Of a stretch of 64,000 nt of DNA, positions 42,559-51,756 are shown piece by piece. How positions within the stretch are numbered: position 1 is the first letter of the stretch; the number at the start of each line of letters is the position of its first letter. The DNA is taken from contig JAWXBO010000134.1 of the NCBI GenBank assembly GCA_034440175.1, forward strand, positions 3,080 to 67,079, given 5' to 3'. Below the pieces are notes generated by a model, which ran no database searches, was not told the DNA's origin, and saw only the letters and a program-made list of their open reading frames with translations. The position numbers and the translations under genes were made by a program. This stretch comes from SZUA-430 sp034440175 (GTDB lineage Bacteria; Pseudomonadota; Alphaproteobacteria; Micropepsales; Micropepsaceae).

Positions 42559-42701
42559 GGGTATTCGCCCCTGATCGTGGCTGCCATCTCATGGGTAACC
42601 ATATGAATGGCGGGAAATCGAACGGGGGCGTATTTTGCGTTTTTCGCTGCATGTGTGCACTCTAAGTTTTTTCCGGCTGTTTTACGCCAATTTTTGGGCA
42701 T
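42555..42701 (-). CDS. Doubtful 48-aa frame converging with xthA
   Basis: The frame starts MPKNWRKTAGKNLECTHAA and ends AIHMVTHEMAATIRGEYP; the stop overlaps that of xthA (CTAA). It lies downstream of SOS-type copy C on the same strand (126 nt after its GCTGCGACTTGA), so it could be the product of that promoter. No Shine-Dalgarno and no family match; chance is a serious alternative. Confidence 0.25.
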   Translation of the reverse strand: MPKNWRKTAGKNLECTHAAKNAKYAPVRFPAIHMVTHEMAATIRGEYP

Positions 42702-42826
42702 TTTTGATCATGCACGATACATGCACGTGCACGGGCGTGCACACCAGGTGGAGGCTGTTGGAAGGGCGCGTTTCATCGCTCGCCGCAAGAATGAACCGCC
42801 CGCAGCCACCAGCAATTATTCAAATA

Positions 42827-42909
42827 TCAAGTCGCAGCTGAGCTCCGGCCAAAATGCAGCCGTCGCCAGGATTCAGGAACATATATAGAACGAGTTTCCG
42901 GCAAGTCAA
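42827..42909 (-). promoter_or_regulatory. SOS-type promoter element, copy C
   Basis: On the minus strand TTGACT (42909-42904), a 16-nt spacer and TATATA (42887-42882) form a promoter, with GTTC-TATATAT-GTTC (42891-42877) over the -10, exactly as in copy A. GCTGCGACTTGA follows after 38 nt (42838-42827), then TATTTGAATA, nearly as in copy B. It points towards the region behind xthA. Confidence 0.6.
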
Positions 42910-42940
42910 TTGAAAACGGCTTGACCTGAAACACAGATGA

Positions 42941-43037
42941 TTCCCGCCGCCAAGCAGGGAAGACGCCGGAATTTCTGTCTTCCCCCGCTTGCGGGGGCAA
43001 GTGGCTGCGCAGCGTAGCTGCTGCAGACGATGGGGGG
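42941..43037. repeat. Palindromic repeat, copy 2 (left arm lost)
   Basis: It holds the inner TTCCCCCGCTTGCGGGGG palindrome and the right end GCAGACGATGGGGGG. The outer left arm seen in the other copies is missing. Confidence 0.7.
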
Positions 43038-43302
43038 ACGTGGAGGGGGACGCTGAAGTCTTCCGGTTTGCGCGCGCCCGTGAAAAACGTGGCGACTTGG
43101 GCCTGGGGATACTTGCGCAGCGAAGTCATCTGCACCTTGAGTCCCAAGGTTCGAAACCCCCGATCACCTTCCAAGGCACAACCAGAGCCGGAGTGATCCA
43201 TGACTCTGGGATCATGCCGACTGGCAAACACCTCGGCCCGCATCGACAGTACCGGATTGCATACGTAGGCTCGTGATCCATTCACCTCGGAGAGATTCGG
43301 CC

Positions 43303-43851
43303 ATGTCGCTGGAGCAAGCGTCCTATCTGAGCCAAGTCGTTGCGGCCATCGCGGTGTTGGCGTCGCTTATTTTCGTCGGGCTTCAAATCCGTCAGAACAC
43401 GCGATCGCAAAGGGTTGTTGCTGTCGATTCTCTCGCCGCTGCGATTGCCGCGATCAATGTGCCGGCAATTGAGTCGCCGGCCCTCGGCGAAGCGCTCTCC
43501 AAGGCGCTTCAAGATTGGGGATCGGCAAGCCGCGAGCAGCGGATCATCGCGCACTATTTTCTGTTCTCGTATTTCAAGCTCGGCGAAAATGCATGGTACC
43601 AGCGCAAGACCCGGGTGCTCGACACATCACAGTGGATCGGATGGGAAACCATGCTTCGCGCATTCTACCACAGCGAAGGTGTGAAGACCGGTTGGTGGCC
43701 GCGCCGCCGTCACGCCTACTCACCTGAGTTCCAAGCGTATCTCACAGGCTTGCCCTTACCCCCGGCGGACATCGGAAGTTTAAACGACCTCTTTGATAAC
43801 GTCCCGCCGAAAACAAAAGCTAAAGACTCCGACGGCTCGTCGCCGGCATGA
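43303..43851 (+). CDS. Small membrane-anchored protein, unknown function
   Basis: A 182-aa protein opening with MSLEQASYLSQVVAAIAV and a membrane helix (about residues 9-28) ending in FVGLQIRQNTRSQ. This opening recurs in many uncharacterised alphaproteobacterial proteins. The remainder is cytoplasmic, with HYFLFSYFKLGENAWYQRK and a Pro-rich, charged C-terminus. GGAGAG lies 9-14 nt before the ATG at 43303. It stands between repeats; function unknown. Confidence 0.7.
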   Translation: MSLEQASYLSQVVAAIAVLASLIFVGLQIRQNTRSQRVVAVDSLAAAIAAINVPAIESPALGEALSKALQDWGSASREQRIIAHYFLFSYFKLGENAWYQRKTRVLDTSQWIGWETMLRAFYHSEGVKTGWWPRRRHAYSPEFQAYLTGLPLPPADIGSLNDLFDNVPPKTKAKDSDGSSPA

Positions 43852-43856
43852 GGAAT

Positions 43857-43916
43857 GGAATTAAAGGGGCACTATAAGTAATTGCAAAGTCAAGTGCACG
43901 ATGCACGATTGATTCG
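43857..43916. repeat. Truncated copy of the AATTAAGGGG inverted-repeat element
   Basis: AATTAAAGGGGCACTATAAG, then TAATTGCAAAGTCAAG and a CACGATTGATTC match one end and the centre of the element at 10789-10875 read in reverse. The other end is replaced by the beginning of a palindromic repeat copy. Confidence 0.65.
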
Positions 43917-43941
43917 TGGCAGCATCCGTCATAGGCCGAGG

Positions 43942-44077
43942 CCCCCCATCCCCTGCAGCAGTAAGAACTGCGCAGGGACTTCCCCCGCAAGCGGAGGAAG
44001 ACACCAGATTTGCTGTCTTCCCCCGCTTGCGGGGGCAAGTGGCTGCGCCGCGTTAGCGGCTGCTGACGATGGGGGGA
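43942..44077. repeat. Palindromic repeat, copy 3
   Basis: Full-length copy: starts CCCCCCATCCCCTGCAGC, has ACTTCCCCCGCAAGCGGAG and TTCCCCCGCTTGCGGGGG inside, and ends GTTAGCGGCTGCTGACGAT plus GGGGGG. Its orientation is opposite to copy 1. Confidence 0.8.
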
Positions 44078-44127
44078 CGTGTAGGGAAGAAATAGGGCCG
44101 GACACCGCATTTGTCTCCAGGCATTGC

Positions 44128-44154
44128 AAGGGCCGGCTGGAAGCCGGCGCGCCC
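44128..44154. repeat. GGCCGGCTGGAAGCC-type short repeat, copy 2
   Basis: AAGGGCCGGCTGGAAGCC followed by GGCGCGCCC; same unit as at 11111-11137. It directly precedes the ilvD stop region. Confidence 0.5.
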
Positions 44155-44171
44155 GGGGGGCACCGGTTCGG

Positions 44172-45893
44172 CTAAATATCCGCGTAGACGTGACTTTCAC
44201 CTTTGCCGCCCGGGTGCGTCACTGCGCCGGCGCGTGCGGGGCCTACGCCTTGGGCGTATTTGTGCAGTACGCCGGAGGTGTACATTGTCGTGCGGGGCTT
44301 CCATGCGGCTTTGCGGTTTGCGAGTTCTTCGGCTGAGAGTTCGACGTCGAGCAGCCCTTTTTCCGCATCGATGTTTATCATGTCCCCGTCGCGCAACAGT
44401 CCGATTGGACCGCCAAGTGCCGCTTCTGGACCTACGTGACCGATGCACATGCCGCGGGTGGCGCCGGAAAACCTGCCGTCGGTGATCAATGCGAAATGTT
44501 CGCTCTCGCCCTGGCCGTAGAGGGCGGCCGTCGTCGACAGCATCTCACGCATGCCGGGTCCGCCTTTTGGCCCTTCGTAGCGGATGACGATGACCTCGCC
44601 GCGTTTGATGCGGCGTTCCTGGACGGCTGCGAATCCTTCTTCCTCGCTGTCGAAGCAACGCGCGGGCCCGCGAAACTTCAAATTGCTCATGCCCGCGACT
44701 TTCACAATTGCACCGTCTGGCGCGAGCGAACCGCGCAGACCCACGACGCCGCCGGTCGGCGACAGGGGGTTGCTGACTGGCCGCATGACCTGTTGCGCCG
44801 GATCGAACCTCACGTCACGCAGATTTTCAGCCAGCGTCTTGCCCGTTACCGTCATGCAGTCGCCATGCAAAAATCCACCATCAAGCAGCGTTTTCAGCAG
44901 CATCGGCACGCCGCCGGCCTCGTACATGTCTTTGGCGACGAACCGGCCGCCAGGTTTCAGATCGGCTAGATAGGGCGTCTTTTTGAAGATTTCGGCCACG
45001 GCGAAAAGGTCGAAGTCGATGCCGCACTCATGCGCGATCGCCGGCAAATGCAACGCTGCATTCGTCGAGCCGCCGGTCGCGGCCACCACGACGGCCGCAT
45101 TTTCCAGCGACTTGCGCGTCACGATATCGCGCGGGCGGATGTTGCGGGCGATCAGTTCCATCACCGCTTTGCCGCTGGCGGTGCCGTAGGAATCACGCGA
45201 CTGATATTCGGCCGGCGGGCCGGCGGAATATGGCAGTGCCAGGCCGATTGCTTCCGAGACGCAGGCCATGGTGTTTGCCGTAAACTGTCCCCCGCAGGCA
45301 CCCGCGCCTGGACAAGCATGAATTTCCAGGTCGAACAAATCCTCAGCCGACATCTTGCCCGCTGCATGCTGACCCACGCCTTCGAAAATATCGACGACGG
45401 TGACGTCTTTACCTTTGAACTTGCCGGGCAGAATCGAGCCGCCGTACATGAACACCGACGGCACGTTGAGGCGCACCATCGCCATCATCAAACCGGGCAA
45501 AGACTTGTCGCAACCGGCGACGCCCACGATGGCGTCATAGCAATGGCCGCGCACGGTGAGTTCGACTGAGTCGGCGATCACTTCGCGGCTGACCAGCGAC
45601 GACTTCATCCCCTGATGCCCCATCGCAATCCCGTCGGTGACGGTGATGGTGCAGAATTCGCGCGGGGTGCCGCCCGCCTCTTTCACGCCCGCCTTAACCG
45701 ACTGCGCCTGACGCATCAAGGCGATGTTGCAAGGCGCCGCCTCGTTCCAGCACGAAACCACGCCGACGAACGGCTTGGCGATGTCCTCGGCCGTGAGCCC
45801 CATCGCGTAATAGTACGAGCGATGGGGGGCCCGCGCGGGACCCTCGGTCACATGGCGTGAGGGGAGTTTCGATTTGTCGAATTTGGTGGTCAT
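44172..45893 (-). CDS. ilvD: Dihydroxy-acid dehydratase
   Basis: A 573-aa Fe-S dehydratase in valine/isoleucine synthesis. The cluster ligands are in VGVVSCWNEAAPCN, VAGCDKSLPGLMM and HACPGAGACGGQFTANTM. Later segments include ATGGSTNAALHLPAIAHE, ALITDGRFSGATRGMCIGH and the C-terminal KPRTTMYTSGVLHKYAQGV. The length is normal. It is monocistronic and flanked on both sides by repeats. Confidence 0.96.
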   Translation of the reverse strand: MTTKFDKSKLPSRHVTEGPARAPHRSYYYAMGLTAEDIAKPFVGVVSCWNEAAPCNIALMRQAQSVKAGVKEAGGTPREFCTITVTDGIAMGHQGMKSSLVSREVIADSVELTVRGHCYDAIVGVAGCDKSLPGLMMAMVRLNVPSVFMYGGSILPGKFKGKDVTVVDIFEGVGQHAAGKMSAEDLFDLEIHACPGAGACGGQFTANTMACVSEAIGLALPYSAGPPAEYQSRDSYGTASGKAVMELIARNIRPRDIVTRKSLENAAVVVAATGGSTNAALHLPAIAHECGIDFDLFAVAEIFKKTPYLADLKPGGRFVAKDMYEAGGVPMLLKTLLDGGFLHGDCMTVTGKTLAENLRDVRFDPAQQVMRPVSNPLSPTGGVVGLRGSLAPDGAIVKVAGMSNLKFRGPARCFDSEEEGFAAVQERRIKRGEVIVIRYEGPKGGPGMREMLSTTAALYGQGESEHFALITDGRFSGATRGMCIGHVGPEAALGGPIGLLRDGDMINIDAEKGLLDVELSAEELANRKAAWKPRTTMYTSGVLHKYAQGVGPARAGAVTHPGGKGESHVYADI

Positions 45894-46023
45894 GGGGAGT
45901 GAGGGTCCGGAATAAGGTTTAGCTTGGTAACTTAATCAGTCAGTGGTCATCTTGCACGCCCGAAGTATTTTAGGCCGCTCATCACGTTGCACGCTGTTTT
46001 GGCATGAGAGTGCGGGCGGCGAG

Positions 46024-46160
46024 TCCCCCATCGTCTGCCGCAGCAAGGGCTGCGCAGCCACTTCCCCCCGCAAGCGGAGGAAGACAGAGAATCTGGTGTC
46101 TACCCCCGCACATGCGGAAGAAGCGGCTGCGCCGAGTTAGCGGTTGCAGACGATGGGGGC
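46024..46160. repeat. Palindromic repeat, copy 4
   Basis: Begins TCCCCCATCGTCTGCCGC and ends GGTTGCAGACGATGGGGG, with a diverged inner arm (ACCCCCGCACATGCGGAAG). It lies between ilvD and the next gene. Confidence 0.8.
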
Positions 46161-46170
46161 TGTGACGCGC

Positions 46171-46506
46171 CTATTCCGCTTCATCGGGTACCTTGAAATG
46201 AAATGACCTTCCGCGCGAGCGGGGTTTCCAGCCTGCTTCCAGCGCCTGGCGGATGGCCGCTTCGAGTGTGGCCGGCAAGATGTCTGGACGTTCAAAACTT
46301 TTGACGTAGCCGGTCGGGGTCTCGCCGGGAAATGGAAGTTCGAGAACCAGTTCACGCAGAGCGCTGTCGGCCATTTGGACGGAGAATGTCATCCCTTGAT
46401 AGCCGCCTTCGACCGTCCAGCGGGGTTCACTGCGCAAGGTCCAGTGCAGGTCGAATTCATCGACCGTCATCGTTGCTTCGACTGATCGCTTACGCCGCCT
46501 GGACAC
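46171..46506 (-). CDS. Hypothetical protein
   Basis: A 111-aa protein with a basic N-terminus (MSRRRKRSVEA). The core TVDEFDLHWTLRSEPRW and SALRELVLELPFPGETP suggests an alpha-beta fold; the C-terminus SRGRSFHFKVPDEAE is conserved-looking. Start GTG 46506 or ATG 46470 are both possible. It starts 4 bp after the end of the SnoaL-like gene and probably shares its transcript. Family not recognised. Confidence 0.6.
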   Translation of the reverse strand: MSRRRKRSVEATMTVDEFDLHWTLRSEPRWTVEGGYQGMTFSVQMADSALRELVLELPFPGETPTGYVKSFERPDILPATLEAAIRQALEAGWKPRSRGRSFHFKVPDEAE

Positions 46507-46510
46507 CAGT

Positions 46511-46927
46511 TCAATCCAACCCTAATTGCTTCATGATCGTGAGCTGATCCCAATAGACGCGCTCGCAGACGATTTTGTCGTCTTCGAATATGAAAAAGGC
46601 GGTCATCGGACAGCGAAACGTTTTGCCGGTGGGTTTCGTCCCGCGCAGTTCGCCCAAATGCGTGCCCAGCAGATCCATTTCGACGATCACAGCATTGTCC
46701 GCGTGGTATAAGGCGCGCAATTCGTTGCGCTGATCGGGGAATGCGGCGCGTGATACCTTGAAGTAGTTGCGTACCTCGGCTTCGCCGTCGAACACACTGC
46801 CGGTTGGAACCAGTTCGTAGTGCGGATGTTGAAACGTCGAGATCGTGGCGTCGAAGTCGTGCCGGTTCTCCGACGCCATGTGTTCGCGTACAACCGCTTC
46901 CCGGCGCTCACGCAGTGTCTTTGACAT
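46511..46927 (-). CDS. SnoaL-like / NTF2-fold protein (ester-cyclase type)
   Basis: A 138-aa cone-shaped NTF2-fold protein: REHMASENRHDFDATISTF, AEVRNYFKVSRAAFPDQRN and FFIFEDDKIVCERVYWDQ are the usual SnoaL-like pattern. Such proteins include polyketide cyclases and many uncharacterised enzymes. The start at 46927 was chosen for its Shine-Dalgarno-like GGGAAGAG and overlaps the end of the TPR gene by 20 nt. Confidence 0.85.
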   Translation of the reverse strand: MSKTLRERREAVVREHMASENRHDFDATISTFQHPHYELVPTGSVFDGEAEVRNYFKVSRAAFPDQRNELRALYHADNAVIVEMDLLGTHLGELRGTKPTGKTFRCPMTAFFIFEDDKIVCERVYWDQLTIMKQLGLD

Positions 46928-48263
46928 GTCTCGCTCTTCCCTTGAGTTGCAGCGCCCGCAAGGCCCAAGCGCGGTTGACCGGGCTTTCAGGCTTCCACGA
47001 CAGGCGCTCGGCGACGAAGGCATCGGCGAGTGCATGATCGCCCAGCCGGATCGCTGACTCCGTCAACGTCCACGAGAACATATCGCGCTGGGCGTGGCTG
47101 CCGCCGAAGCGGTTCGCTTTACCGCGCAGAGGGCCTAATAACTCGATCACCCTGGCGTAGTCCCCGCGCCCGAAGGCCATAAATCCTTCGCACGCGGGCA
47201 AACCAATTTCCCGGCTCATCATCGCGTTGTCGCCTTGTCCAGCTGCTGCGCGCTTGGCCGTGGCGAGCTGGCGTGTCTGTGACGCACTGCGCCCGGCCCC
47301 TACGAACGCCATCATCGCGTGCGCGTCGTTGAAGGCGTAGTACGTATCGTCGAGGCGCGTTTCCCACTTATCCGCGAGGTCTGTCCAGCGCTCGCCCACA
47401 TTGTGGCCCAGCAATTGAAGCCGCCACAGAAGCGCCGAGCCGTCGAGCAGTTCAAGCGCCTGGCCAAATCCGCCTGCGGCGATTTTCTCGTCGAAGAGCT
47501 TGAGTGCGGCTGGCGCATCATTCGCATCAAGGTGAAACAAAGACTTGTGCCACCACAGATGGAACGCGAACATGCTGTTGGGCGCCCAGCCGTCTGCACT
47601 TGCGCCAAGATACGCAGCACCTTCGCTGGCACGTCCCTGCATCTCCATGACATGGGTCACGGCATGCACGGCCCAGCCATCCTGCTTGTTCAGGGCCACC
47701 GCTTCGCGCCCGCGCTCTTCTGCTTGCGCGTACTCGCCCGATTCCTCCAGGCCGAACGCGTACATACCCTGGACGAAGCCATAGCCGGGGACACTTCGGC
47801 CCCAGTGTGGCAGCACCCGCGCGACGCGATCTCGCAGCATGTGGGAATAGCCCAGAAAGAAATCGCCGACATGGGCGTACTGCAAGGCCAGCAAATCGTG
47901 CGGATAGTCGATCGACGCCCTGCCCCAGGATTCGGTGGCACCTGTCCAGTCACCGTTGAGCCAGGCGCGGCACGCCGCAATGTGCAGTCGCTCGCGATCA
48001 TTTGCCTTTGCCGACAGCGCTTCGGCCGCACGCACGCTCTTGTTGAGTTCGGGTTCGAAGGCCTTGTCGGTGGCTGTCGCCAGCGCACCGGCACGAAACG
48101 CATGAGCCATCGCAAAATCCGGATGCTCCGCGAGGATGGCATCGGCTTCGGCCAGCGGGTCGGCCTGATAGGCGTGCAGCAGGTCGAAGGCGCGGTCCAG
48201 GCGGTCGATCGCGGATTGCGAGTGGTAAGAAACCGGGTTGCCCCGTTTGTCGAATTTGGTCAT
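46908..48263 (-). CDS. TTC38-like tetratricopeptide protein
   Basis: A 451-aa helical-repeat protein resembling eukaryotic TTC38 across its length: DLLHAYQADPLAEADAILA, HPDFAMAHAFRAGALATAT, QDGWAVHAVTHVMEMQGR and WAPNSMFAFHLWWHKSLFH. The conserved HxxxH near the last two could be catalytic or structural; the function is unknown. It lies 7 bp after valS. Confidence 0.85.
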   Translation of the reverse strand: MTKFDKRGNPVSYHSQSAIDRLDRAFDLLHAYQADPLAEADAILAEHPDFAMAHAFRAGALATATDKAFEPELNKSVRAAEALSAKANDRERLHIAACRAWLNGDWTGATESWGRASIDYPHDLLALQYAHVGDFFLGYSHMLRDRVARVLPHWGRSVPGYGFVQGMYAFGLEESGEYAQAEERGREAVALNKQDGWAVHAVTHVMEMQGRASEGAAYLGASADGWAPNSMFAFHLWWHKSLFHLDANDAPAALKLFDEKIAAGGFGQALELLDGSALLWRLQLLGHNVGERWTDLADKWETRLDDTYYAFNDAHAMMAFVGAGRSASQTRQLATAKRAAAGQGDNAMMSREIGLPACEGFMAFGRGDYARVIELLGPLRGKANRFGGSHAQRDMFSWTLTESAIRLGDHALADAFVAERLSWKPESPVNRAWALRALQLKGRARHVKDTA

Positions 48264-48270
48264 GGTCGCT

Positions 48271-50928
48271 TTACGACTCCAAGCGCTTCAGCGCCTCACT
48301 CAATTTCGTCCGCGACGCTTCGTACTCGGCGCGTTTCTCGTGCTGCTCTGCGATGACGTCATCGGGCGCTTTGTCGACGAAGGCTTTGTTGGCGAGCTTT
48401 TGATCGATTCGGCCGATCTCGGCCAAGGCCTTTTGCAGTTCCTTGCTTAACCGAGCGCCTTCTTTGGCAAAGTCGATGAATCCTGCGAGCGCCAGACCTG
48501 CCGTCCCCTGCCCCGCCACAATTTGTGCCGAACCCTTGACAATTTCATCGCCAGCGACCGCCGTCTCCAATCGCGCCAGCCGCACGATCAAGTCGTTGTG
48601 GCGCCTGAGCCATGCCTGCTCGTTTGCGCTCGCCGTCTTGAGCACCAGCGGCAGCTTTGCCGACGGAGGCACGTTCATTTCCGCCCGCACCGAGCGCACT
48701 TCGGAAATGAGCGTCTTCACCCAATTCATTTCCGTTTCGCCGGCAGCGTCGCGCTTCAGGTTCGAATACTCGGGCCAGCTGGCGGCAATCAGCAAGCCGT
48801 TGCGCGCCGGTCCCGTTTCGCCGGTCTCGCGCCAGAGTTCTTCGGTGATGAAGGGTACGAAGGGATGCATCAAGCGTAGCGTTTCATCGAGGACCCAGGC
48901 CGCCGTGGCGCGGGTTTCTGCTTTCTGGGCCTCGTCTTCGCCATTCAGAACCGGTTTGATGAACTCAAGGTACCAGTCGCAGTAGACGTTCCAGACGAAC
49001 TCATAGAGCGCGCCTGCAGATTCGTTGAACTTGTAGACGTCGAGCGATGCCGTCACGTCGTTGCGGGTGCGGATCAGTTCGCCCACGATCCAGCGATTGA
49101 CTGTTGATTTAAGTGCCGAGGGATCAAAAGACTCAACGCGCACGCAGGCGTTCATTTCGCAGAAGCGTGCAGCGTTCCACAGCTTGGTGCAGAAATTCCG
49201 GTACACTTCGACCCGCGCACGGCCGATACGCAAATCCTTGCCGGCTGCTGCCGAAATCGCGAGTGCAAAGCGCAGCGCGTCGGCGCCGAACTCGTCGATC
49301 AGGGTCAAGGGGTCGATCACGTTGCCGCGCGTCTTGGACATTTTCTGTCCCTTTTCGTCGACGACGCGGGCGTGGATGTAAACGGTGTGGAACGGTGTCT
49401 TGCCGGTAAAATGCAGACCCATCATGATCATACGGGCGACCCAGAAGAAGATGATGTCAAACATGGTGACCAGCACGTCGGTCGGATAATAACGCTTGAG
49501 GTCGGCTGTTTCTTCCGGCCAGCCCTGGGTCGAGAACGGCCAGAGCGCCGAGGAAAACCAGGTGTCCAAAACATCGGAATCACGCGTCAACGTTACGTCA
49601 CACCCGTGCCTGGCTTTTGCCTTGGCGTGGGCTTCAGCCTCAGTCTCGGCGACGAAGATGTTCTTTTCGTCGTCATACCAGGCCGGGATTTGGTGTCCCC
49701 ACCACAGCTGACGCGAAACGCACCAGGGGCGGATATCACCAAGCCAGCGATTGTATTCGTCGGCAAAGCGTTCCGGCACGAACCTGGTGCGGCCGTCGCG
49801 AACGGCCTCAAGGGCCTTCTCTGCCATCGGTTTCACATTCAGATACCATTGCTCGGTCAGCATGGGTTCGAGCACGACAGTCTTGGTCTTTTCGTCATGC
49901 GGCACGGCGTGGGTGACGGGCTCAATCTTCTCAAGCAATTCCAGTGCTTCAAGATCGGCGACGACGCGTTTGCGGGCATCAAAGCGATCAAGGCCGCGAT
50001 AGGTTGCGGGCGCCTTGTCGTTGATTCTGCCGTCCAAGGTCAGAATGCCGATCGGCTCGAGCTTGTGGCGCCGCCCGACTTCGTAGTCGTTGAAGTCGTG
50101 CGCAGGCGTGATTTTCACCGCGCCCGATCCCTTTTCAGGATTCGCGTATTCATCAGCGATAATCGGGATGAGCCGGTCCGACAGTGGCAAGCGGACGAGC
50201 CGGTCGACCAGCGCCCGATACCTTTCGTCATCGGGATGAACGGCAACCGCGACATCGCCTAACATCGTCTCAGGCCGCGTCGTCGCCACCGTGATCGTCA
50301 CAGCAGGGTCATCGGCCAGGGGATACTTGATGTGCCAAAGATTTCCCTTCACCTCGATGTTTTCGACTTCGAGGTCCGACACGGCGGTTTGAAGGCGCGG
50401 GTCCCAGTTCACCAGCCTTGTGTCTTTGTACATCAAGCCTTGCGCGTGCAGGTCGACAAACACTTTGCGAACGGCATTGCTCAGGCTTTCATCCATCGTG
50501 AAGCGTTCGCGTGACCAGTCGCAGCTGGAGCCAAGCCTACGCAATTGCTGTGAGATCACCCCGCCGGATTCGGCCTTCCATTCCCAGACCCGCTTGAGAA
50601 ATTCCTCGCGCCCCAGCTTCAGCCGCGAAGTCTGGCGTTCGGCCAATTGGCGTTCGACCACCAGCTGCGTTGCGATCCCGGCGTGATCGGTACCCGGTTG
50701 CCAGAGCACATCGCGGCCGCGCATGCGTTCAAAGCGCGCCAGTATGTCTTGCAGCGTGTTGTTCAGCGCGTGGCCGGTATGTAGCGAGCCCGTCACATTG
50801 GGCGGCGGAATGACGATCGAATAGGGTTTGGCTTGCGGCTTGTTGCCGGCACGAAAGGCGCCACTGTCTTCCCAGGCGCGGTACAGCCGCTCTTCGGCAT
50901 CTTTGGGACTATAGGTTTTCTCAAGCAT
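48271..50928 (-). CDS. valS: Valyl-tRNA synthetase
   Basis: An 885-aa class I synthetase. The HIGH motif is in PPNVTGSLHTGHALNNTL, the editing domain runs from about residue 200 to 340, and the KMSKS motif appears as KMSKTRGNVIDPLTLID. A C-terminal coiled coil (about 815-885) ends in RAEYEASRTKLSEALKRLE. Complete; first gene of a run with TTC38-like, SnoaL-like and the 111-aa protein. Confidence 0.97.
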   Translation of the reverse strand: MLEKTYSPKDAEERLYRAWEDSGAFRAGNKPQAKPYSIVIPPPNVTGSLHTGHALNNTLQDILARFERMRGRDVLWQPGTDHAGIATQLVVERQLAERQTSRLKLGREEFLKRVWEWKAESGGVISQQLRRLGSSCDWSRERFTMDESLSNAVRKVFVDLHAQGLMYKDTRLVNWDPRLQTAVSDLEVENIEVKGNLWHIKYPLADDPAVTITVATTRPETMLGDVAVAVHPDDERYRALVDRLVRLPLSDRLIPIIADEYANPEKGSGAVKITPAHDFNDYEVGRRHKLEPIGILTLDGRINDKAPATYRGLDRFDARKRVVADLEALELLEKIEPVTHAVPHDEKTKTVVLEPMLTEQWYLNVKPMAEKALEAVRDGRTRFVPERFADEYNRWLGDIRPWCVSRQLWWGHQIPAWYDDEKNIFVAETEAEAHAKAKARHGCDVTLTRDSDVLDTWFSSALWPFSTQGWPEETADLKRYYPTDVLVTMFDIIFFWVARMIMMGLHFTGKTPFHTVYIHARVVDEKGQKMSKTRGNVIDPLTLIDEFGADALRFALAISAAAGKDLRIGRARVEVYRNFCTKLWNAARFCEMNACVRVESFDPSALKSTVNRWIVGELIRTRNDVTASLDVYKFNESAGALYEFVWNVYCDWYLEFIKPVLNGEDEAQKAETRATAAWVLDETLRLMHPFVPFITEELWRETGETGPARNGLLIAASWPEYSNLKRDAAGETEMNWVKTLISEVRSVRAEMNVPPSAKLPLVLKTASANEQAWLRRHNDLIVRLARLETAVAGDEIVKGSAQIVAGQGTAGLALAGFIDFAKEGARLSKELQKALAEIGRIDQKLANKAFVDKAPDDVIAEQHEKRAEYEASRTKLSEALKRLES

Positions 50929-51020
50929 GGTTCACGGGCGCTTCGATTTCACAAGGAGACAGCGCACAAGCCCTAGCGGGCTTGCACCGTGTTTGTCGAG
51001 CGTTCGTGTATGAGGTGCGA

Positions 51021-51620
51021 CTACCTGCGGCGGCCGCCGCCGCCACTGCGGGCGGCGCGCTCGACTTCTTGCTGGACGACGCGCTCTACGATTTCCGGCA
51101 GATGCTCATCAAGCCACGCCGACAGCAGCGGTTTCATCAGCTGTGTGACTATTTCTTCGAGAGAAACGCCGCTGCCTACAGAAACATCGCGCTCGCGCGC
51201 CAACATTCCAAAAGCGTTGGTAATTGCCGAGGATGCTTGCGACGACAGCATGCCGTCATCTTTGTCGACCATGTCTAAGTCCGATTGATTGCGCATTTGA
51301 CGAGGCTCCGGTGCTGGTGCGGCCCGGCGAGAGACGCGAGGTTCTGGTTGGGGTTCACGGATTGGTTCGGGTTCATGGCGAGGTGCGGGTGGCGGTGCCC
51401 TGCGACGGGGCGGTTCCGGTGCTGGTGCGTTTTGACGGCCCAGTGAACCATCGTCGTGCACGACATTCGTCAGCTCGAGCACTTCATTGTCGCGCGCGGC
51501 TGCAACAGGCGCCGCTGGCGTACCGGCCTTGCCCGGTTCCGCGTCCTCGGAAATGATCCGGCGAATGGAGGCGAGAATCTCCTCCATTGTTGGTTCTTGT
51601 TGTGCCGAGGGCGTAGCCAT
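51021..51620 (-). CDS. popZ: PopZ-like polar organising protein (DUF2497)
   Basis: A 199-aa protein with the short N-terminal interaction helix EPTMEEILASIRRIISED, a long Pro/Arg-rich disordered linker (residues 50-120) and the C-terminal oligomerisation helices SLEEIVTQLMKPLLSAWLD and LPEIVERVVQQEVERAAR. This is the architecture of PopZ, which forms the polar hub anchoring centromeres in alphaproteobacteria. An extra Gly/Arg tail (SGGGGRRR) ends it. It lies upstream of valS on the same strand. Confidence 0.9.
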   Translation of the reverse strand: MATPSAQQEPTMEEILASIRRIISEDAEPGKAGTPAAPVAAARDNEVLELTNVVHDDGSLGRQNAPAPEPPRRRAPPPAPRHEPEPIREPQPEPRVSRRAAPAPEPRQMRNQSDLDMVDKDDGMLSSQASSAITNAFGMLARERDVSVGSGVSLEEIVTQLMKPLLSAWLDEHLPEIVERVVQQEVERAARSGGGGRRR

Positions 51621-51756
51621 CGATTGAATGACCTCTAAAGACCTTTTGCGGCCCCAGGTTCGAAACTATGCCAACCAGACCGCAAATGAAAGGACTGTGC
51701 GCTTCTCAAGCGGCCAGCTTTGCCGTTTAAGGTGAATGGCACCAAATCCCCCAATT

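Noticed and set aside
42827..43285. A 152-codon minus-strand frame including MRAEVFASRHDPRVMDH
   Set aside because: It runs through a palindromic repeat and SOS-type copy C, has no Shine-Dalgarno and no family match.
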